This document shows, piece after piece, positions 1 through 6,807 of a DNA stretch of 49,401 bases (the first letter of the stretch is position 1; each line of letters starts with the position of its first letter). This stretch comes from Blautia wexlerae (GTDB lineage: Bacteria; Bacillota; Clostridia; Lachnospirales; Lachnospiraceae). Made by a program: the position numbers and the translations under genes. Location: positions 1-49,401 of the forward strand of contig NZ_JAAIMY010000025.1 of the NCBI RefSeq assembly GCF_013300825.1, written 5' to 3'. The notes under the pieces were generated by a model. The model was given only the letters and a program-made list of their open reading frames with translations, was not told where the DNA came from and did no database searches.

Positions 1-364
1 TGCCGACTCCGTCATCATTAAGTGTTTCCCTGCAGTCAGGAAATTCTACACATACGCTGATCCACCAGTTCAATCCGTCAAAGGATATTCTCGGGTTCAT
101 ATATTTAGCATTTGTCGGAATACGTCCATGTTCTGCAAGTCTTACCCAATTCATTTTTTGTTTATTTGCTTTCTTGCTGGAAGAAAAGCCTTCAAATTTA
201 ACGTGTGTATTACTGAAGCGTATCTTAACGTTGTCCTGATAGAACTTCGGCATTGCTCTCTTTTTTGACTTGAATCTTGGGAATTTCTGCAAACCCTTAA
301 AAAAGTTCTTATACGCAGTACAGGCATCTTTGATCGCCTGTTTGGTTACATTATAGGTAAACAT
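1..364 (-). pseudogene. tnpB: IS605-family TnpB (OrfB), 5'-truncated and cut by window edge
   Basis: Reading the minus strand from 364 down to 1 gives an open frame of 121 codons that starts MFTYNVTKQAIKDAC and contains FPRFKSKKR, DNVKIRF, KKANKQKMNWVRLAEHGRIP and FDGLNWWISV. These are hallmarks of the middle of IS605/IS200 TnpB proteins (RNA-guided nucleases of transposons), just before the first RuvC motif, which would lie outside the window. A normal TnpB has roughly 100 further residues before this point; here the homology stops at about 360 and a different gene begins on the other strand at 385. The ATG at 364 has no ribosome site. I therefore read it as a remnant, not an active element. 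Family call is firm; inactivity is inference. Confidence 0.8.
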
Positions 365-384
365 TATAAAAGGAGAAAACCGAA

Positions 385-1143
385 ATGTTGTACTATAAAG
401 TAATTAATGACAATATATTTATTGGTATATCTACTGCTTTGGATTTATGCAAATATAAATTGCGTGATGGTTTACCGCCACTTATGCTTACTTGTAATCT
501 TGACGAAGCTCAATATATTGTTTGTGCCGACAACTATTATCATGATTCCTAGTTGCGTCCGGAAACTGTAAAAGGTCTATACCCTTCCGCTTCTATCATA
601 GAAATTGATAAAGAAGAATTTATGGCACTCAACAAATCAATAGAGTCTGGAGAACAAATCGAAGTTCCGAAAACACCAGAGATACCAGATATTGATAATA
701 CGCCATCAGACCCAAATCAGGAAATTACAGTTGAATATGTAAAAAATACAAAAATAGCAGAGATGAATATGATGTGTACGAATCTTATTCAGAAAGGATT
801 TGATATAAAGTTAAGCGATGGAAGCTCTTATCACTTCTCTCTTACCGAACAAGATCAACTCAATCTTATTACACTTTCTACTATGGTTGCATCTGGAGAA
901 ACCGAAATCCCATATCATGCCGATGGTGAACTTTGTAAATTCTATACAGTAAATGATATTAATGCCATCTTGACTGCTGCAACCGCTTGGAAAACCTATC
1001 AAGTTACATACAATAATTCTCTAAAAAAATACATCAATTCACTTGAAAAGATAACCGATATTTCTGCCATTACTTATGGTATAGAAATTCCTGTTGATTA
1101 TCAATCAGATGTATTGAAAGCACTACTTATGCAACAACAATAA
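385..1143 (+). pseudogene. Phage-type DUF4376-like protein interrupted by an amber codon
   Basis: An ATG at 385 follows AGGAG at 369 and opens a frame MLYYKVINDNIFIG... that hits TAG at 550-552 after 55 residues, then continues in the same frame for 196 residues to a stop at 1141. The downstream part (IKLSDGSSYHFSLTEQDQLNL, ASGETEIPYHADGELCKFY, YGIEIPVDYQSDVLKALL) resembles Lachnospiraceae prophage structural/tail-associated proteins carrying a DUF4376-like domain. There is no ribosome site near 553, so the second part is probably not an independent gene. In relatives known to me the position after YYHDS is usually Trp, so TGG to TAG is the likely lesion. Function is unknown beyond the phage association. 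Confidence 0.65.
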
Positions 1144-1194
1144 TTATGTTGCACTTAAATAATCGGAGTGTCAATATTTTTATAAGGAGTGTAT

Positions 1195-1671
1195 ATGAAA
1201 GACAAATTTTTAAAGAATTTAGTTTTGTTTCTGGTTGGCTTCTGTTCTTATATCACTATAGAAACACTGTTTCGTGGATATAGTTATTGGCAAATGGGGA
1301 TATGTGGTGGACTGGCAATTGTAATTCTTGATAAAATAAATGATATAATCTCATGGGATATTGACATTGTTATTCAAGGACTGACTGGCTCGCTGCTCAT
1401 TACGCTGATGGAACTTTCTATTGGTTTGGCTTGGAATTATCTGCCAATTCCTCATATGTGGGATTACTCAAATCTGCCACTCAACTATCATGGGATTATC
1501 TGTGTTCCATTTATGGTTATTTGGTTCTTTTTATCATGGGTAGCAATCTTACTGGCAGACTGCATTAATTACTATGTTTTTGAAGAAATGCCAGTGCCAT
1601 ATTATAGATTATTTGGAAAGATTGTTTTTAGGTTCAAAGAAAAAGAATGTAAATTAAATAAAAGGGTGTAG
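1195..1671 (+). CDS. CmpB-like putative membrane protein (phage-associated ABC-transporter type IV family)
   Basis: A 158-residue protein with four to five hydrophobic segments and motifs GICGGLA, ISWDIDIVIQGLTGSLLIT and WDYSNLPLNYHGIICVPF...FFLSW, which match the CmpB-like putative ABC-transporter membrane family often found beside holin and lysin genes in Clostridia prophages. The start at ATG 1195 is chosen because AAGGAG lies at 1184-1189 with 5-nt spacing; the upstream GTG at 1189 overlaps that site. It follows the broken phage-type gene by about 50 bp in the same direction, so both probably came from one phage late region. No substrate can be assigned. Confidence 0.65.
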   Translation: MKDKFLKNLVLFLVGFCSYITIETLFRGYSYWQMGICGGLAIVILDKINDIISWDIDIVIQGLTGSLLITLMELSIGLAWNYLPIPHMWDYSNLPLNYHGIICVPFMVIWFFLSWVAILLADCINYYVFEEMPVPYYRLFGKIVFRFKEKECKLNKRV

Positions 1672-1694
1672 TTATTTTCACCCTTTTATTTTTT
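1660..1694. terminator. Bidirectional intrinsic terminator
   Basis: AAAAGGGTG (1660-1668) pairs with CACCCTTTT (1679-1687), followed by a T-rich run on the plus strand and preceded by A residues, so it can end both the CmpB-like gene (plus) and the convergent cell-wall-binding gene that stops at 1702 (minus). Confidence 0.8.
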
Positions 1695-1701
1695 TACGAT
1701 T

Positions 1702-2325
1702 TTAAACATAGTCTATATCTATACCTTCATTATGGAATTTGTTCAATAAATATTCTTGGCTTATGTCCAAATTAATAATTTTAGGAACTGTTATCTTTTC
1801 TAAACTATTTCTTATTTCTGCATTTTTGCAAAGATCATGGAAATCTATGTACGTATGTACTGCATATAATCCGTTTATTTCATCCACAAACCATCCGGCA
1901 AGACCTACTGGACATACAATCCAACCTGATACAGATTTACCCGAAGAATTAAAAAAATATTTTTTATTATCTATCGTTACAAAGCCTTTATAAAAGTTAA
2001 CTTGACTTTTGGAATTGAGATAATAGTATTTTGTACCGATTTGTTTCTGGATATTTTTCTCGGCACATCTTTTTCCGTTTGGTTGGTAATAATAGTTATA
2101 ACCTTTAATTTTGACAATCTTATTTTTTACCATTCTTCCTTTTTTGTCAAAATAATAATAGTATTTCCCGATCTTTTTCGATCCAGTAATCTTCTTATTA
2201 TTAATATAATAATATTTATTTTGACCATTTATTTTCCATCCATTTGTAGCTGCATTAATTTGATATGATGGAATTAACAATATAAGAAAAATCAACATAA
2301 CACATATAATTTTTTTCTTTTTCAT
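1702..2325 (-). CDS. Secreted cell-wall/choline-binding repeat protein
   Basis: A 207-residue protein. Residues 1-26 form a signal peptide (four Lys, then a hydrophobic core, cut near INAA). Residues about 28-140 carry roughly five aromatic repeats of the cell-wall-binding type (GWKINGQNKYYYINN, GKYYYYFDKKGRM, GYNYYYQPNGK, TKYYYLNSKSQ, KKYFFNSSGKSVSGW). The last 65 residues are not repetitive and I do not recognise them; no catalytic domain is visible. ATG at 2325 is chosen because GGGGAGG sits 8 nt upstream; the TTG at 2331 is too close to it. A strong promoter lies just upstream. It is likely a surface protein of phage or island origin; the ligand (choline, teichoic acid or other) is not deducible. 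Confidence 0.75.
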   Translation of the reverse strand: MKKKKIICVMLIFLILLIPSYQINAATNGWKINGQNKYYYINNKKITGSKKIGKYYYYFDKKGRMVKNKIVKIKGYNYYYQPNGKRCAEKNIQKQIGTKYYYLNSKSQVNFYKGFVTIDNKKYFFNSSGKSVSGWIVCPVGLAGWFVDEINGLYAVHTYIDFHDLCKNAEIRNSLEKITVPKIINLDISQEYLLNKFHNEGIDIDYV

Positions 2326-2363
2326 ACTCAATACCTCCCCATAGTTTATCTTATTTACATTAT

Positions 2364-2392
2364 ATTATATTATGTTTTATGCTCTTTATCAA
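2364..2392 (-). promoter_or_regulatory. Sigma-A promoter of the cell-wall-binding protein gene
   Basis: On the minus strand TTGATA (2392-2387), 17-bp spacer, TATAAT (2369-2364), about 40 bp upstream of the start codon. Confidence 0.75.
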
Positions 2393-2406
2393 GCACATTG
2401 TATCAT

Positions 2407-2551
2407 AAAACAAAAATGACCCAGAGAACTGTATTTCTACAATTCTCCAGGGTCGATTTTTACGTTTGGACACTTTCGGGGATGGTTGGCTATTTTACCT
2501 CTTTAGAGGATATTTAGCTTTGCCCCTTAACAATATGCTGTTATGGGGCAC
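2407..2551 (-). repeat. Structured repeat, copy 1 (hairpin plus minus-strand terminator)
   Basis: First of two direct copies (the other is 2701-2846). On the minus strand the order is: hairpin A (TGCCCC at 2521-2526 against GGGGCA at 2545-2550), a CCTCT...AGAGG palindrome, a conserved stretch containing TGTCCAAACG, then hairpin C (2418-2454, GACCC against GGGTC with inner GAGAA/TTCTC) followed by ATTTTTGTTTT, i.e. an intrinsic terminator. This could be a terminator module or a small RNA read on the minus strand; no clear promoter is visible. 2552-2700 contains nothing else I can name. Confidence 0.65.
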
Positions 2552-2700
2552 ACCACTTCATCCTCAAAGGGGGCAAATCCCGCATCGTCCTAATAGAAAT
2601 CAAGCCCATATCCTCAGAATTTGGAATAGAAACTAAATAAAATTTATCTTTTATTGAAGTATGAAAAATCGCATAAATTCAAGGTTTTGCTCTATGCAGT

Positions 2701-2846
2701 AAAACAAAAAAGACCCTGAAGAACTGTATTTCTACAATTCTCCAAGGTCGATTTTTACGTTTGGACACTTTAGGGCTGGTTGGCTATTTTACCTCTTTAG
2801 AGGATATTTCGCTTTGCCCCTTAACATTATTGTCAAAGGGCAATCT
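2701..2846 (-). repeat. Structured repeat, copy 2 (hairpin plus minus-strand terminator)
   Basis: Near copy of 2407-2551 with the same order. Hairpin A here is TTGCCCC (2814-2820) against GGGCAA (2838-2843) and is closed by 11 pairs although the left arm differs from copy 1, so pairing is kept. Hairpin C (2712-2749) is followed on the minus strand by TTTTTTGTTTT. Most differences between the copies lie in loops or preserve pairs. The following stretch 2847-3084 shows only a tandem TTGATATTCTC run near 2881-2900 and a stretch at about 3030-3070 that resembles the start of the gene at 3252 (shared TTAACTGCTGCCCTT-like core). Confidence 0.65.
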
Positions 2847-3084
2847 CTTTTATTCAGTTTTAAGACAAAAGCTCTATCCTCTTGATATTCTCTTGATATT
2901 CTCTCTTGATGCACTCTCAATCATTAAAATACTACCAAAATTTCACTCTAACTTTTGCCCTGATATTGCCCTTTATAACCTTGTTATTTTGAGAAAATAT
3001 ATTTTCCTTGTTATGACTGATAACTGTATTACAATTAACTGCTTAACTGCTGCCCTTGATAATTTGATAATATAACCGTCTACT

Positions 3085-3138
3085 GATTAACGCTTTCAGA
3101 TTAACGCTTAAAGCTGTTCGCTTTCAGATTTACGCTTT
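3085..3138 (+). repeat. Short degenerate tandem repeats (GATTWACGCTT)
   Basis: GATTAACGCTT at 3085, the same at 3099, and GATTTACGCTT at 3127, with a CGCTT-like unit between them. Directly downstream (about 3195-3240) a second set of TATAGTT-ATCT repeats precedes the start of the next gene. Role unknown; slippage-type duplications are the simplest reading. Confidence 0.5.
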
Positions 3139-3251
3139 ACTCAGATTGATATTTTATTTCTATCACATTCTTTAATAATGTTGTATAATTCCTTCTGTAT
3201 AGTTTTATCTGATATAGTTTCATCTATATAACCATATACAGGAGGTTTTCT

Positions 3252-3605
3252 ATGAACAACACAAATAAAGATGTACTTACTAAAAATGTACTTACTGCTG
3301 CCCTTAATGATTATTTGTTACATATCCAGATTGACCCACTTGGAGATGTAACATCACAGGTCAATGCTGCAAAAGCTCTTATCAATTATATTTCTACCAA
3401 TGATGATATAACTGCCGATTGGGTAAAATCTAATTGGATAATCTTATTACCAGCGATTGACTATCATCGAAATTCATTAAAAGAAAGTATTCATAATGCC
3501 ATACTTGACAATGATGAAGATAAGCTTTCTGAACTAAGAGCTGAAAACAGGAATTTACAACCATTCCTTAATTTACTGAAACCATTCAGGACACTCACCA
3601 GCTAA
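3252..3605 (+). CDS. Hypothetical protein, 117 aa
   Basis: ATG at 3252 follows GGAGG at 3241-3245. The protein is soluble, acidic and helical, with no signal peptide, no membrane segment and no motif I recognise (MNNTNKDVLTKNVLTAALN at the start, LSELRAENRNLQPFLNLL near the end). Its last 33 bp overlap the convergent broken gene that stops at 3573. Codon use and AT content match the rest of the accessory region. Real gene likely because of the strong ribosome site; function unknown. Confidence 0.55.
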   Translation: MNNTNKDVLTKNVLTAALNDYLLHIQIDPLGDVTSQVNAAKALINYISTNDDITADWVKSNWIILLPAIDYHRNSLKESIHNAILDNDEDKLSELRAENRNLQPFLNLLKPFRTLTS

Positions 3606-4028
3606 AATATCATAGTCTGTTCCATTACGGACTCTTTCTATGATTCTCTTTTGTCTATCGTCATATGGCTCTTTCCAAGTGCTATTTTTTATATGGAACA
3701 ATACATTAAATCTAGCTCGCTGCGAATTATATATTTTATAATCCACATCTGTCCATTCTGCCATTGGTTTTGTTATACGGAAATTCTTGAGGATGTAGTC
3801 GTAATATTCCGAAAACGGTACATCCTCTGGGATTTCTTCGCCTATATGTTTGAAATTCACTTTGAGGTATTTTGAATATTCCCAAGAATCTCGTCCATAT
3901 TGTTTAGCCACTTTTTCTAATTCTTTTAACTCAGTTTCGGTTATTTCAGTTATTTCTTTTTAGTTATCTGGTACTTTTGCAGACAACTTTTCTTTATTAC
4001 TTGTTTCCAAATTCAACACTCCAATCAT
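3573..4028 (-). pseudogene. Unknown (possibly phage) gene with an in-frame TAA
   Basis: The minus-strand frame begins at ATG 4028 (or TTG 4016, which has GGAG just upstream), reads ...KLSAKVPDN, meets TAA at 3962-3960, and continues in frame as KEITEITETELKELEKVAKQYGRDSWEYSKYLKV... to a stop at 3573. The downstream 112-residue part could start only from GTG 3911, which has no ribosome site, and the residues just before it (ETELKELEKV) look like genuine coding sequence. I read it as one gene of about 150 codons broken by a stop. The composition (DSWEYSKYL, VPFSEYYDYILKNFRI, WTDVDYKIYNSQRARF) suggests a small phage protein, but I do not recognise the family. Confidence 0.5.
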
Positions 4029-4140
4029 ATTTTTCTATAGATATTTTATATAGATTTTGTATATATAGATATTTTAATTGAAGTTGTGTTCCCACCACCC
4101 TCCCCTAGTCCAGTCTTGGGGGTTCTCAACCTGTAAGCAG

Positions 4141-4170
4141 TTCCTATTTCCATACGATTTCTCGTATAAT
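4141..4170 (+). promoter_or_regulatory. Cassette promoter 1 (TTCCTA-N18-TATAAT)
   Basis: TTCCTA at 4141-4146, exactly 18 bp, TATAAT at 4165-4170, with TTCTCG touching the -10. The same arrangement occurs at 4449-4478 and 6695-6724. A leader hairpin GAGGA...TTCCTC follows at 4176-4210. The stretch before it (4029-4140) holds only AT-rich TATAGATATTTT repeats and a CCCC...GGGG pair near 4103-4123. Confidence 0.6.
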
Positions 4171-4232
4171 AAGTGGAGGATTTTTTGATGCACCACCATC
4201 AAATTTCCTCTGCCTAAGAGTTGCTTACAGAA

Positions 4233-4272
4233 AGTTCTGTCTAGGTTAGTTCTGTTTAAGTTAGTTCAGCTC
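4233..4272 (+). repeat. 15-bp tandem repeat in the leader of cassette 1
   Basis: AGTTCTGTCTAGGTT (4233-4247), AGTTCTGTTTAAGTT (4248-4262), then the partial unit AGTTCAGCTC (4263-4272). Lies between the leader hairpin and the ribosome site of the following small gene. Confidence 0.6.
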
Positions 4273-4322
4273 TCTCGCCAGAGCTTTACTATATAAACCT
4301 ATACAGAAGGGAGGTGTTCGTT

Positions 4323-4487
4323 ATGGATATTAATTTCAATAAGTCTACCAACATTACTTGGAAGCCTGATAATATCTTAGAAGTCGCATCTAGGATGTTC
4401 CTACCTCATAGGATGTTTATACCCTTCAGGACTTCCTATCTCTGTATGTTCCTATCTCTAAACAAATTCTCGTATACTAATAAGTGA
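4323..4487 (+). CDS. Cassette 1 small protein, probably 3'-truncated copy
   Basis: ATG at 4323 after GGGAGGTG, giving 54 residues. The first 20 or so (MDINFNKSTNITWKPDNILEV) line up with the starts of the small proteins at 4554 and 6808 (I-x-W-x-x-x-x-L-x-V), but the rest (ASRMFLPHRMF...) does not, and it runs straight into the promoter of cassette 2. I infer that a full-length copy lost its 3' part by recombination with the next cassette. It may still be translated. Confidence 0.4.
   Translation: MDINFNKSTNITWKPDNILEVASRMFLPHRMFIPFRTSYLCMFLSLNKFSYTNK
4449..4478 (+). promoter_or_regulatory. Cassette promoter 2 (TTCCTA-N18-TATACT)
   Basis: TTCCTA 4449-4454, 18-bp spacer ending in TTCTCG, TATACT 4473-4478, same layout as cassettes 1 and 3. 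It overlaps the end of the truncated cassette 1 gene. Confidence 0.6.
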
Positions 4488-4526
4488 GGGATTATTGATG
4501 CCCTTTTCACCATCAATAATTCCCTC
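4486..4526 (+). promoter_or_regulatory. Leader hairpin of cassette 2
   Basis: GAGGGA and TTATTGATG pair with CATCAATAA and TTCCCTC across a short loop, giving a stem of about 15 pairs directly after the presumed start of transcription and before GGGAGGTG. The terminal TCCCTC could also pair with the ribosome site GGAGGGAGG at 4538-4546, so a translational switch is possible. Confidence 0.55.
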
Positions 4527-4553
4527 TAATTTGTTATGGAGGGAGGTGTCATT

Positions 4554-4748
4554 ATGGATATTAATTCTATTTCTTGGGATTCAACTTTACTGAAAGTTCA
4601 ATTCTCAAATGGAAAAGTAATTGCCTTTGAAAATATTACTTTTTCTGAATATCAGCAGTTGTTGTCTTATTTAACTGCTGCTGACAAACCATCAATTGAA
4701 GCTATGCTTAATGAGCTAGAAATGTACCATGTTCATCATGTAGCTTAA
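4554..4748 (+). CDS. Cassette 2 small protein, 64 aa
   Basis: ATG at 4554 is preferred over ATG 4536 because the latter overlaps the ribosome site GGGAGGTG. The protein reads MDINSISWDSTLLKVQFSNG followed by KVIAFENITFSEYQQLLSYL. The pattern I-x-W-x-S-x-x-L-x-V-x-F-x-x-G-K-V-I-x-F-x-x-I-x-F-x-E-Y-x-x-L is shared with the protein at 6808. It is loosely like the small KTSC fold (short beta strands then an aromatic/Tyr helix), but that link is weak. Own promoter, leader hairpin and terminator make it a monocistronic cassette. Confidence 0.6.
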   Translation: MDINSISWDSTLLKVQFSNGKVIAFENITFSEYQQLLSYLTAADKPSIEAMLNELEMYHVHHVA

Positions 4749-4754
4749 TTTTTG

Positions 4755-4796
4755 AAAAGGTTGCTCTATTCACAGTAGAGTAGCCTTTTCTTTTTG
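4755..4796 (+). terminator. Terminator of cassette 2
   Basis: AAAAGGTTGCTCTA and TAGAGTAGCCTTTT pair around the loop TTCACAG, followed by CTTTTTG. The terminator after the 6808 gene has almost the same loop (TTCGCAG) on a different stem. Confidence 0.85.
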
Positions 4797-4869
4797 TTGC
4801 GTATCTGTTATAGTAGCGTGTCTATATTAGACGGTCACATTATCAAATTATCAACGAATCATGAAAGCT

Positions 4870-5119
4870 TATCTCAGCCTATAATGAAAATAGGATACTG
4901 ACTCCACTACTTTTTTCACTTCTCTTTTTGCCTTACAATAGTCTTAGGCAGGATTAAGTTTGATTGCACCTTGGAGGATTTGCACCCCGTTTGTCAACGT
5001 AAATGATTTGCCCTTGAGCACAGCATATTGTCGCACCTTTTATGAATAGCACAAGTAGCAAAGTCCGTATTATCTCGGGCAAATCTCCTGCCGATTCTAT
5101 AGTAAAGGAGTTGTTCTGT
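4870..5119 (+). ncRNA. Candidate bridge RNA region of the IS110 element
   Basis: IS110-group elements are known to encode a structured bridge RNA in the left noncoding end, before the transposase. Here the noncoding leader holds a 5' hairpin (CAGCCTAT near 4874 against ATAGGATACTG near 4892), a TGCCT...AGGCA hairpin at about 4929-4951, a repeated TTGCACC, and a 9-bp long-range pair GATTTGCCC (5005-5013) with GGGCAAATC (5077-5085) closing a 63-nt internal region. The boundaries and guide loops are not resolved by eye. Confidence 0.35.
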
Positions 5120-6358
5120 ATGAAAGACCTTCTGGAAATTTCCTGTGGACTGGATGTCCACAAAGAAAAAATTGTTGCATGTATCCTGACTGGTCCTCTG
5201 GGCAAGCCAACCCGTTCTGAAATCCGTGAGTTTTCTACATTGATTCCGGATATGATAGCATTACGGCATTGGATCGTTTCTAAAAACTGCCATCATGTAG
5301 CTATGGAAAGCACCGGTATCTATTGGATGCCGATTTATGAAATACTGGAGGATGCTTTCTCTGGTGACATTACCCTGCTTGTTGTAAATGCACGCCATAT
5401 GAAAAATGTTCCTGGTAAAAAGACCGATATGCGGGATTCCGAATGGATTTCCACTTTGCTTCGCGCCGGACTTTTGAACGGAAGTTTTATTCCCGAAAGA
5501 AGAATTCGGGAATTCCGCGATCTAAATCGTTACCGTAAGAGTGTCATCCGCGATATTACATCACAGAAGAACAGGATTGAGAAATTTTTACAAAGTTCCG
5601 GCTTCCGTCTATCATCCTTTATTTCTGATATTTTTGGCGCTTCGGGTAGAAACATCATTCTGCATTTAATTGAACATGGGCAGATTGATAAAACTGCTTT
5701 AGATTCTTGTCTCAAAACCAAGACCAGAAACCGTATTGATGAAATTCTCATGTCCGTGAACGGAACACTGTCAGAACACCAAAAGGCATTTTTAAGGATT
5801 CTCATGACTCATTACGATTCTTTAAAGAAACATCTTGCTGAAATTGAAACGAGTCTCGAGGAAGATATGGATCCATTTGCCCTGCAGGTTGAGCAGTTGA
5901 ATAGCATCTATGGAATAAGCACAACTGCTTCCTGTGCAATTATTGCTGAAATCGGTATTGATATGAAGCCGTTTAAAACTGCGGAACACATCTGCTCATG
6001 GGCCGGTCTGTGCCCAGGTAATAACGAAAGTGCTGGAAAACGAAAAAGCACCTCTGTCACAAAAGGCAATCCTTACATAAAAAGTATGCTCTGCGAAATT
6101 GCCTGGGTGATTGCAGGGAAACGCAACACTTATCTTTCGGCATGGTACTGGAGAATCAAACAGAAAAAAGGAGCCAAAAAAGCGATTGTCGCACTTGCCC
6201 GAAAACTTCTTGTCATCATCTACACAATGTTAAAACAAGGAACTCTATTTGACGAATCCTGTTTTGAAACAAGACGTAAGCACTGTGAACAAAAACAGCT
6301 TTCTCGTTATATACGGGAATTGGAAAAGCATGGCTATCATGTGGAAGCTCAAAGCTAG
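5120..6358 (+). CDS. IS110-family transposase (bridge-RNA-type recombinase)
   Basis: 412 residues. N-terminal RuvC-like DEDD domain: GLDVHKE (first Asp, residue about 12), MESTGIYW (Glu, about 70), NARHMKNVPGKKTDMRD (two Asp, about 105-113). C-terminal Tnp20 domain: IYGISTTASCAIIAEIG, SWAGLCPGNNESAGKRKS and KGNPYIKSML, which contains the conserved serine region. ATG 5120 is chosen because AAAGGAG lies 9 nt upstream; an in-frame ATG at 5042 has no ribosome site and lies inside the presumed RNA leader. The frame is intact and all recognisable catalytic residues are present, so the element may be active. Catalyses recombination of circular element intermediates into target DNA. Confidence 0.9.
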   Translation: MKDLLEISCGLDVHKEKIVACILTGPLGKPTRSEIREFSTLIPDMIALRHWIVSKNCHHVAMESTGIYWMPIYEILEDAFSGDITLLVVNARHMKNVPGKKTDMRDSEWISTLLRAGLLNGSFIPERRIREFRDLNRYRKSVIRDITSQKNRIEKFLQSSGFRLSSFISDIFGASGRNIILHLIEHGQIDKTALDSCLKTKTRNRIDEILMSVNGTLSEHQKAFLRILMTHYDSLKKHLAEIETSLEEDMDPFALQVEQLNSIYGISTTASCAIIAEIGIDMKPFKTAEHICSWAGLCPGNNESAGKRKSTSVTKGNPYIKSMLCEIAWVIAGKRNTYLSAWYWRIKQKKGAKKAIVALARKLLVIIYTMLKQGTLFDESCFETRRKHCEQKQLSRYIRELEKHGYHVEAQS

Positions 6359-6466
6359 CCTTTCTTAAATACGATCAATATCTCACTACAGGCAGCCAAT
6401 ACTGTGACTGCTTTATAGTGATGCTTTCATAATTGTTGAAAACATTTGTTGTCAAGGTTCAGTTTT

Positions 6467-6548
6467 TTGCTACGAGTTTTATTTTCGTAGCAAGGTTCTG
6501 TTGTCATAAGTGTTTTTGTTCCTCATAAAATTCGTATTTTATGAGGAA
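6467..6548. repeat. Two perfect inverted repeats downstream of the IS110 transposase
   Basis: TTGCTACGA/TCGTAGCAA (6467-6493, 9 bp) and TTCCTCATAAAAT/ATTTTATGAGGAA (6519-6548, 13 bp, 4-nt loop). Neither is followed by a T run, so they are poor terminators; they may belong to the right end of the element or to the host DNA beyond it. Confidence 0.6.
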
Positions 6549-6610
6549 ATCAAGACCTCTAAAAGCCCTTAAAACAAGGTATTTCTCCAATTATCAAAAA
6601 CTGCTGCCAA

Positions 6611-6659
6611 TAGCCTGTTTGAGCTTATAATAGCCTGTATTAAGCCTATATTAGCCTGT
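6611..6659 (+). repeat. TAGCCTGT repeats, about 20-bp period
   Basis: TAGCCTGT at 6611, 6631 and 6652, with a related AAGCCTAT at 6642. Followed at 6671 by ACAAAAAAGACCCTGTAA, the same start as the structured repeats at 2701 and 7544, but without the matching second arm; it then runs into cassette promoter 3. Confidence 0.5.
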
Positions 6660-6694
6660 TTATTAACAAAAAAGACCCTGTAACCATTTATCAG

Positions 6695-6724
6695 TTCCTC
6701 TTTTCTCTACTATTCTCGTATAAT
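6695..6724 (+). promoter_or_regulatory. Cassette promoter 3 (TTCCTC-N18-TATAAT)
   Basis: TTCCTC 6695-6700, 18-bp spacer ending TTCTCG, TATAAT 6719-6724. A small leader hairpin CTGTTA/TAACAG follows at 6736-6754. Confidence 0.6.
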
Positions 6725-6807
6725 AATATTGTGGTCTGTTAGTACCAATAACAGGCTGCAACACTTATATAACAGATTAATACTGTGCAGAGGAAAGAGG
6801 TGATATT

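Larger units (their letters stand above)
4800..6560 (+). mobile_element. IS110-family insertion sequence (ends approximate)
   Basis: Contains the DEDD/Tnp20 transposase at 5120-6358 with about 320 bp of noncoding DNA before it and about 200 bp after it. IS110 elements have no clear terminal inverted repeats, so ends cannot be read off; the left limit is set after the cassette 2 terminator and the right after the palindrome at 6519-6548. It sits between cassettes 2 and 3. Confidence 0.65.

Noticed and set aside
2407-2846. CRISPR array
   Set aside because: Only two copies, each about 145 bp and with internal structure, 294 bp apart; no short regular repeat-spacer pattern or cas genes in the window.
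2761-3075. 104-codon plus-strand frame across the second structured repeat
   Set aside because: It starts within the repeat, has no ribosome site and covers hairpin A; more likely noncoding or gene debris.
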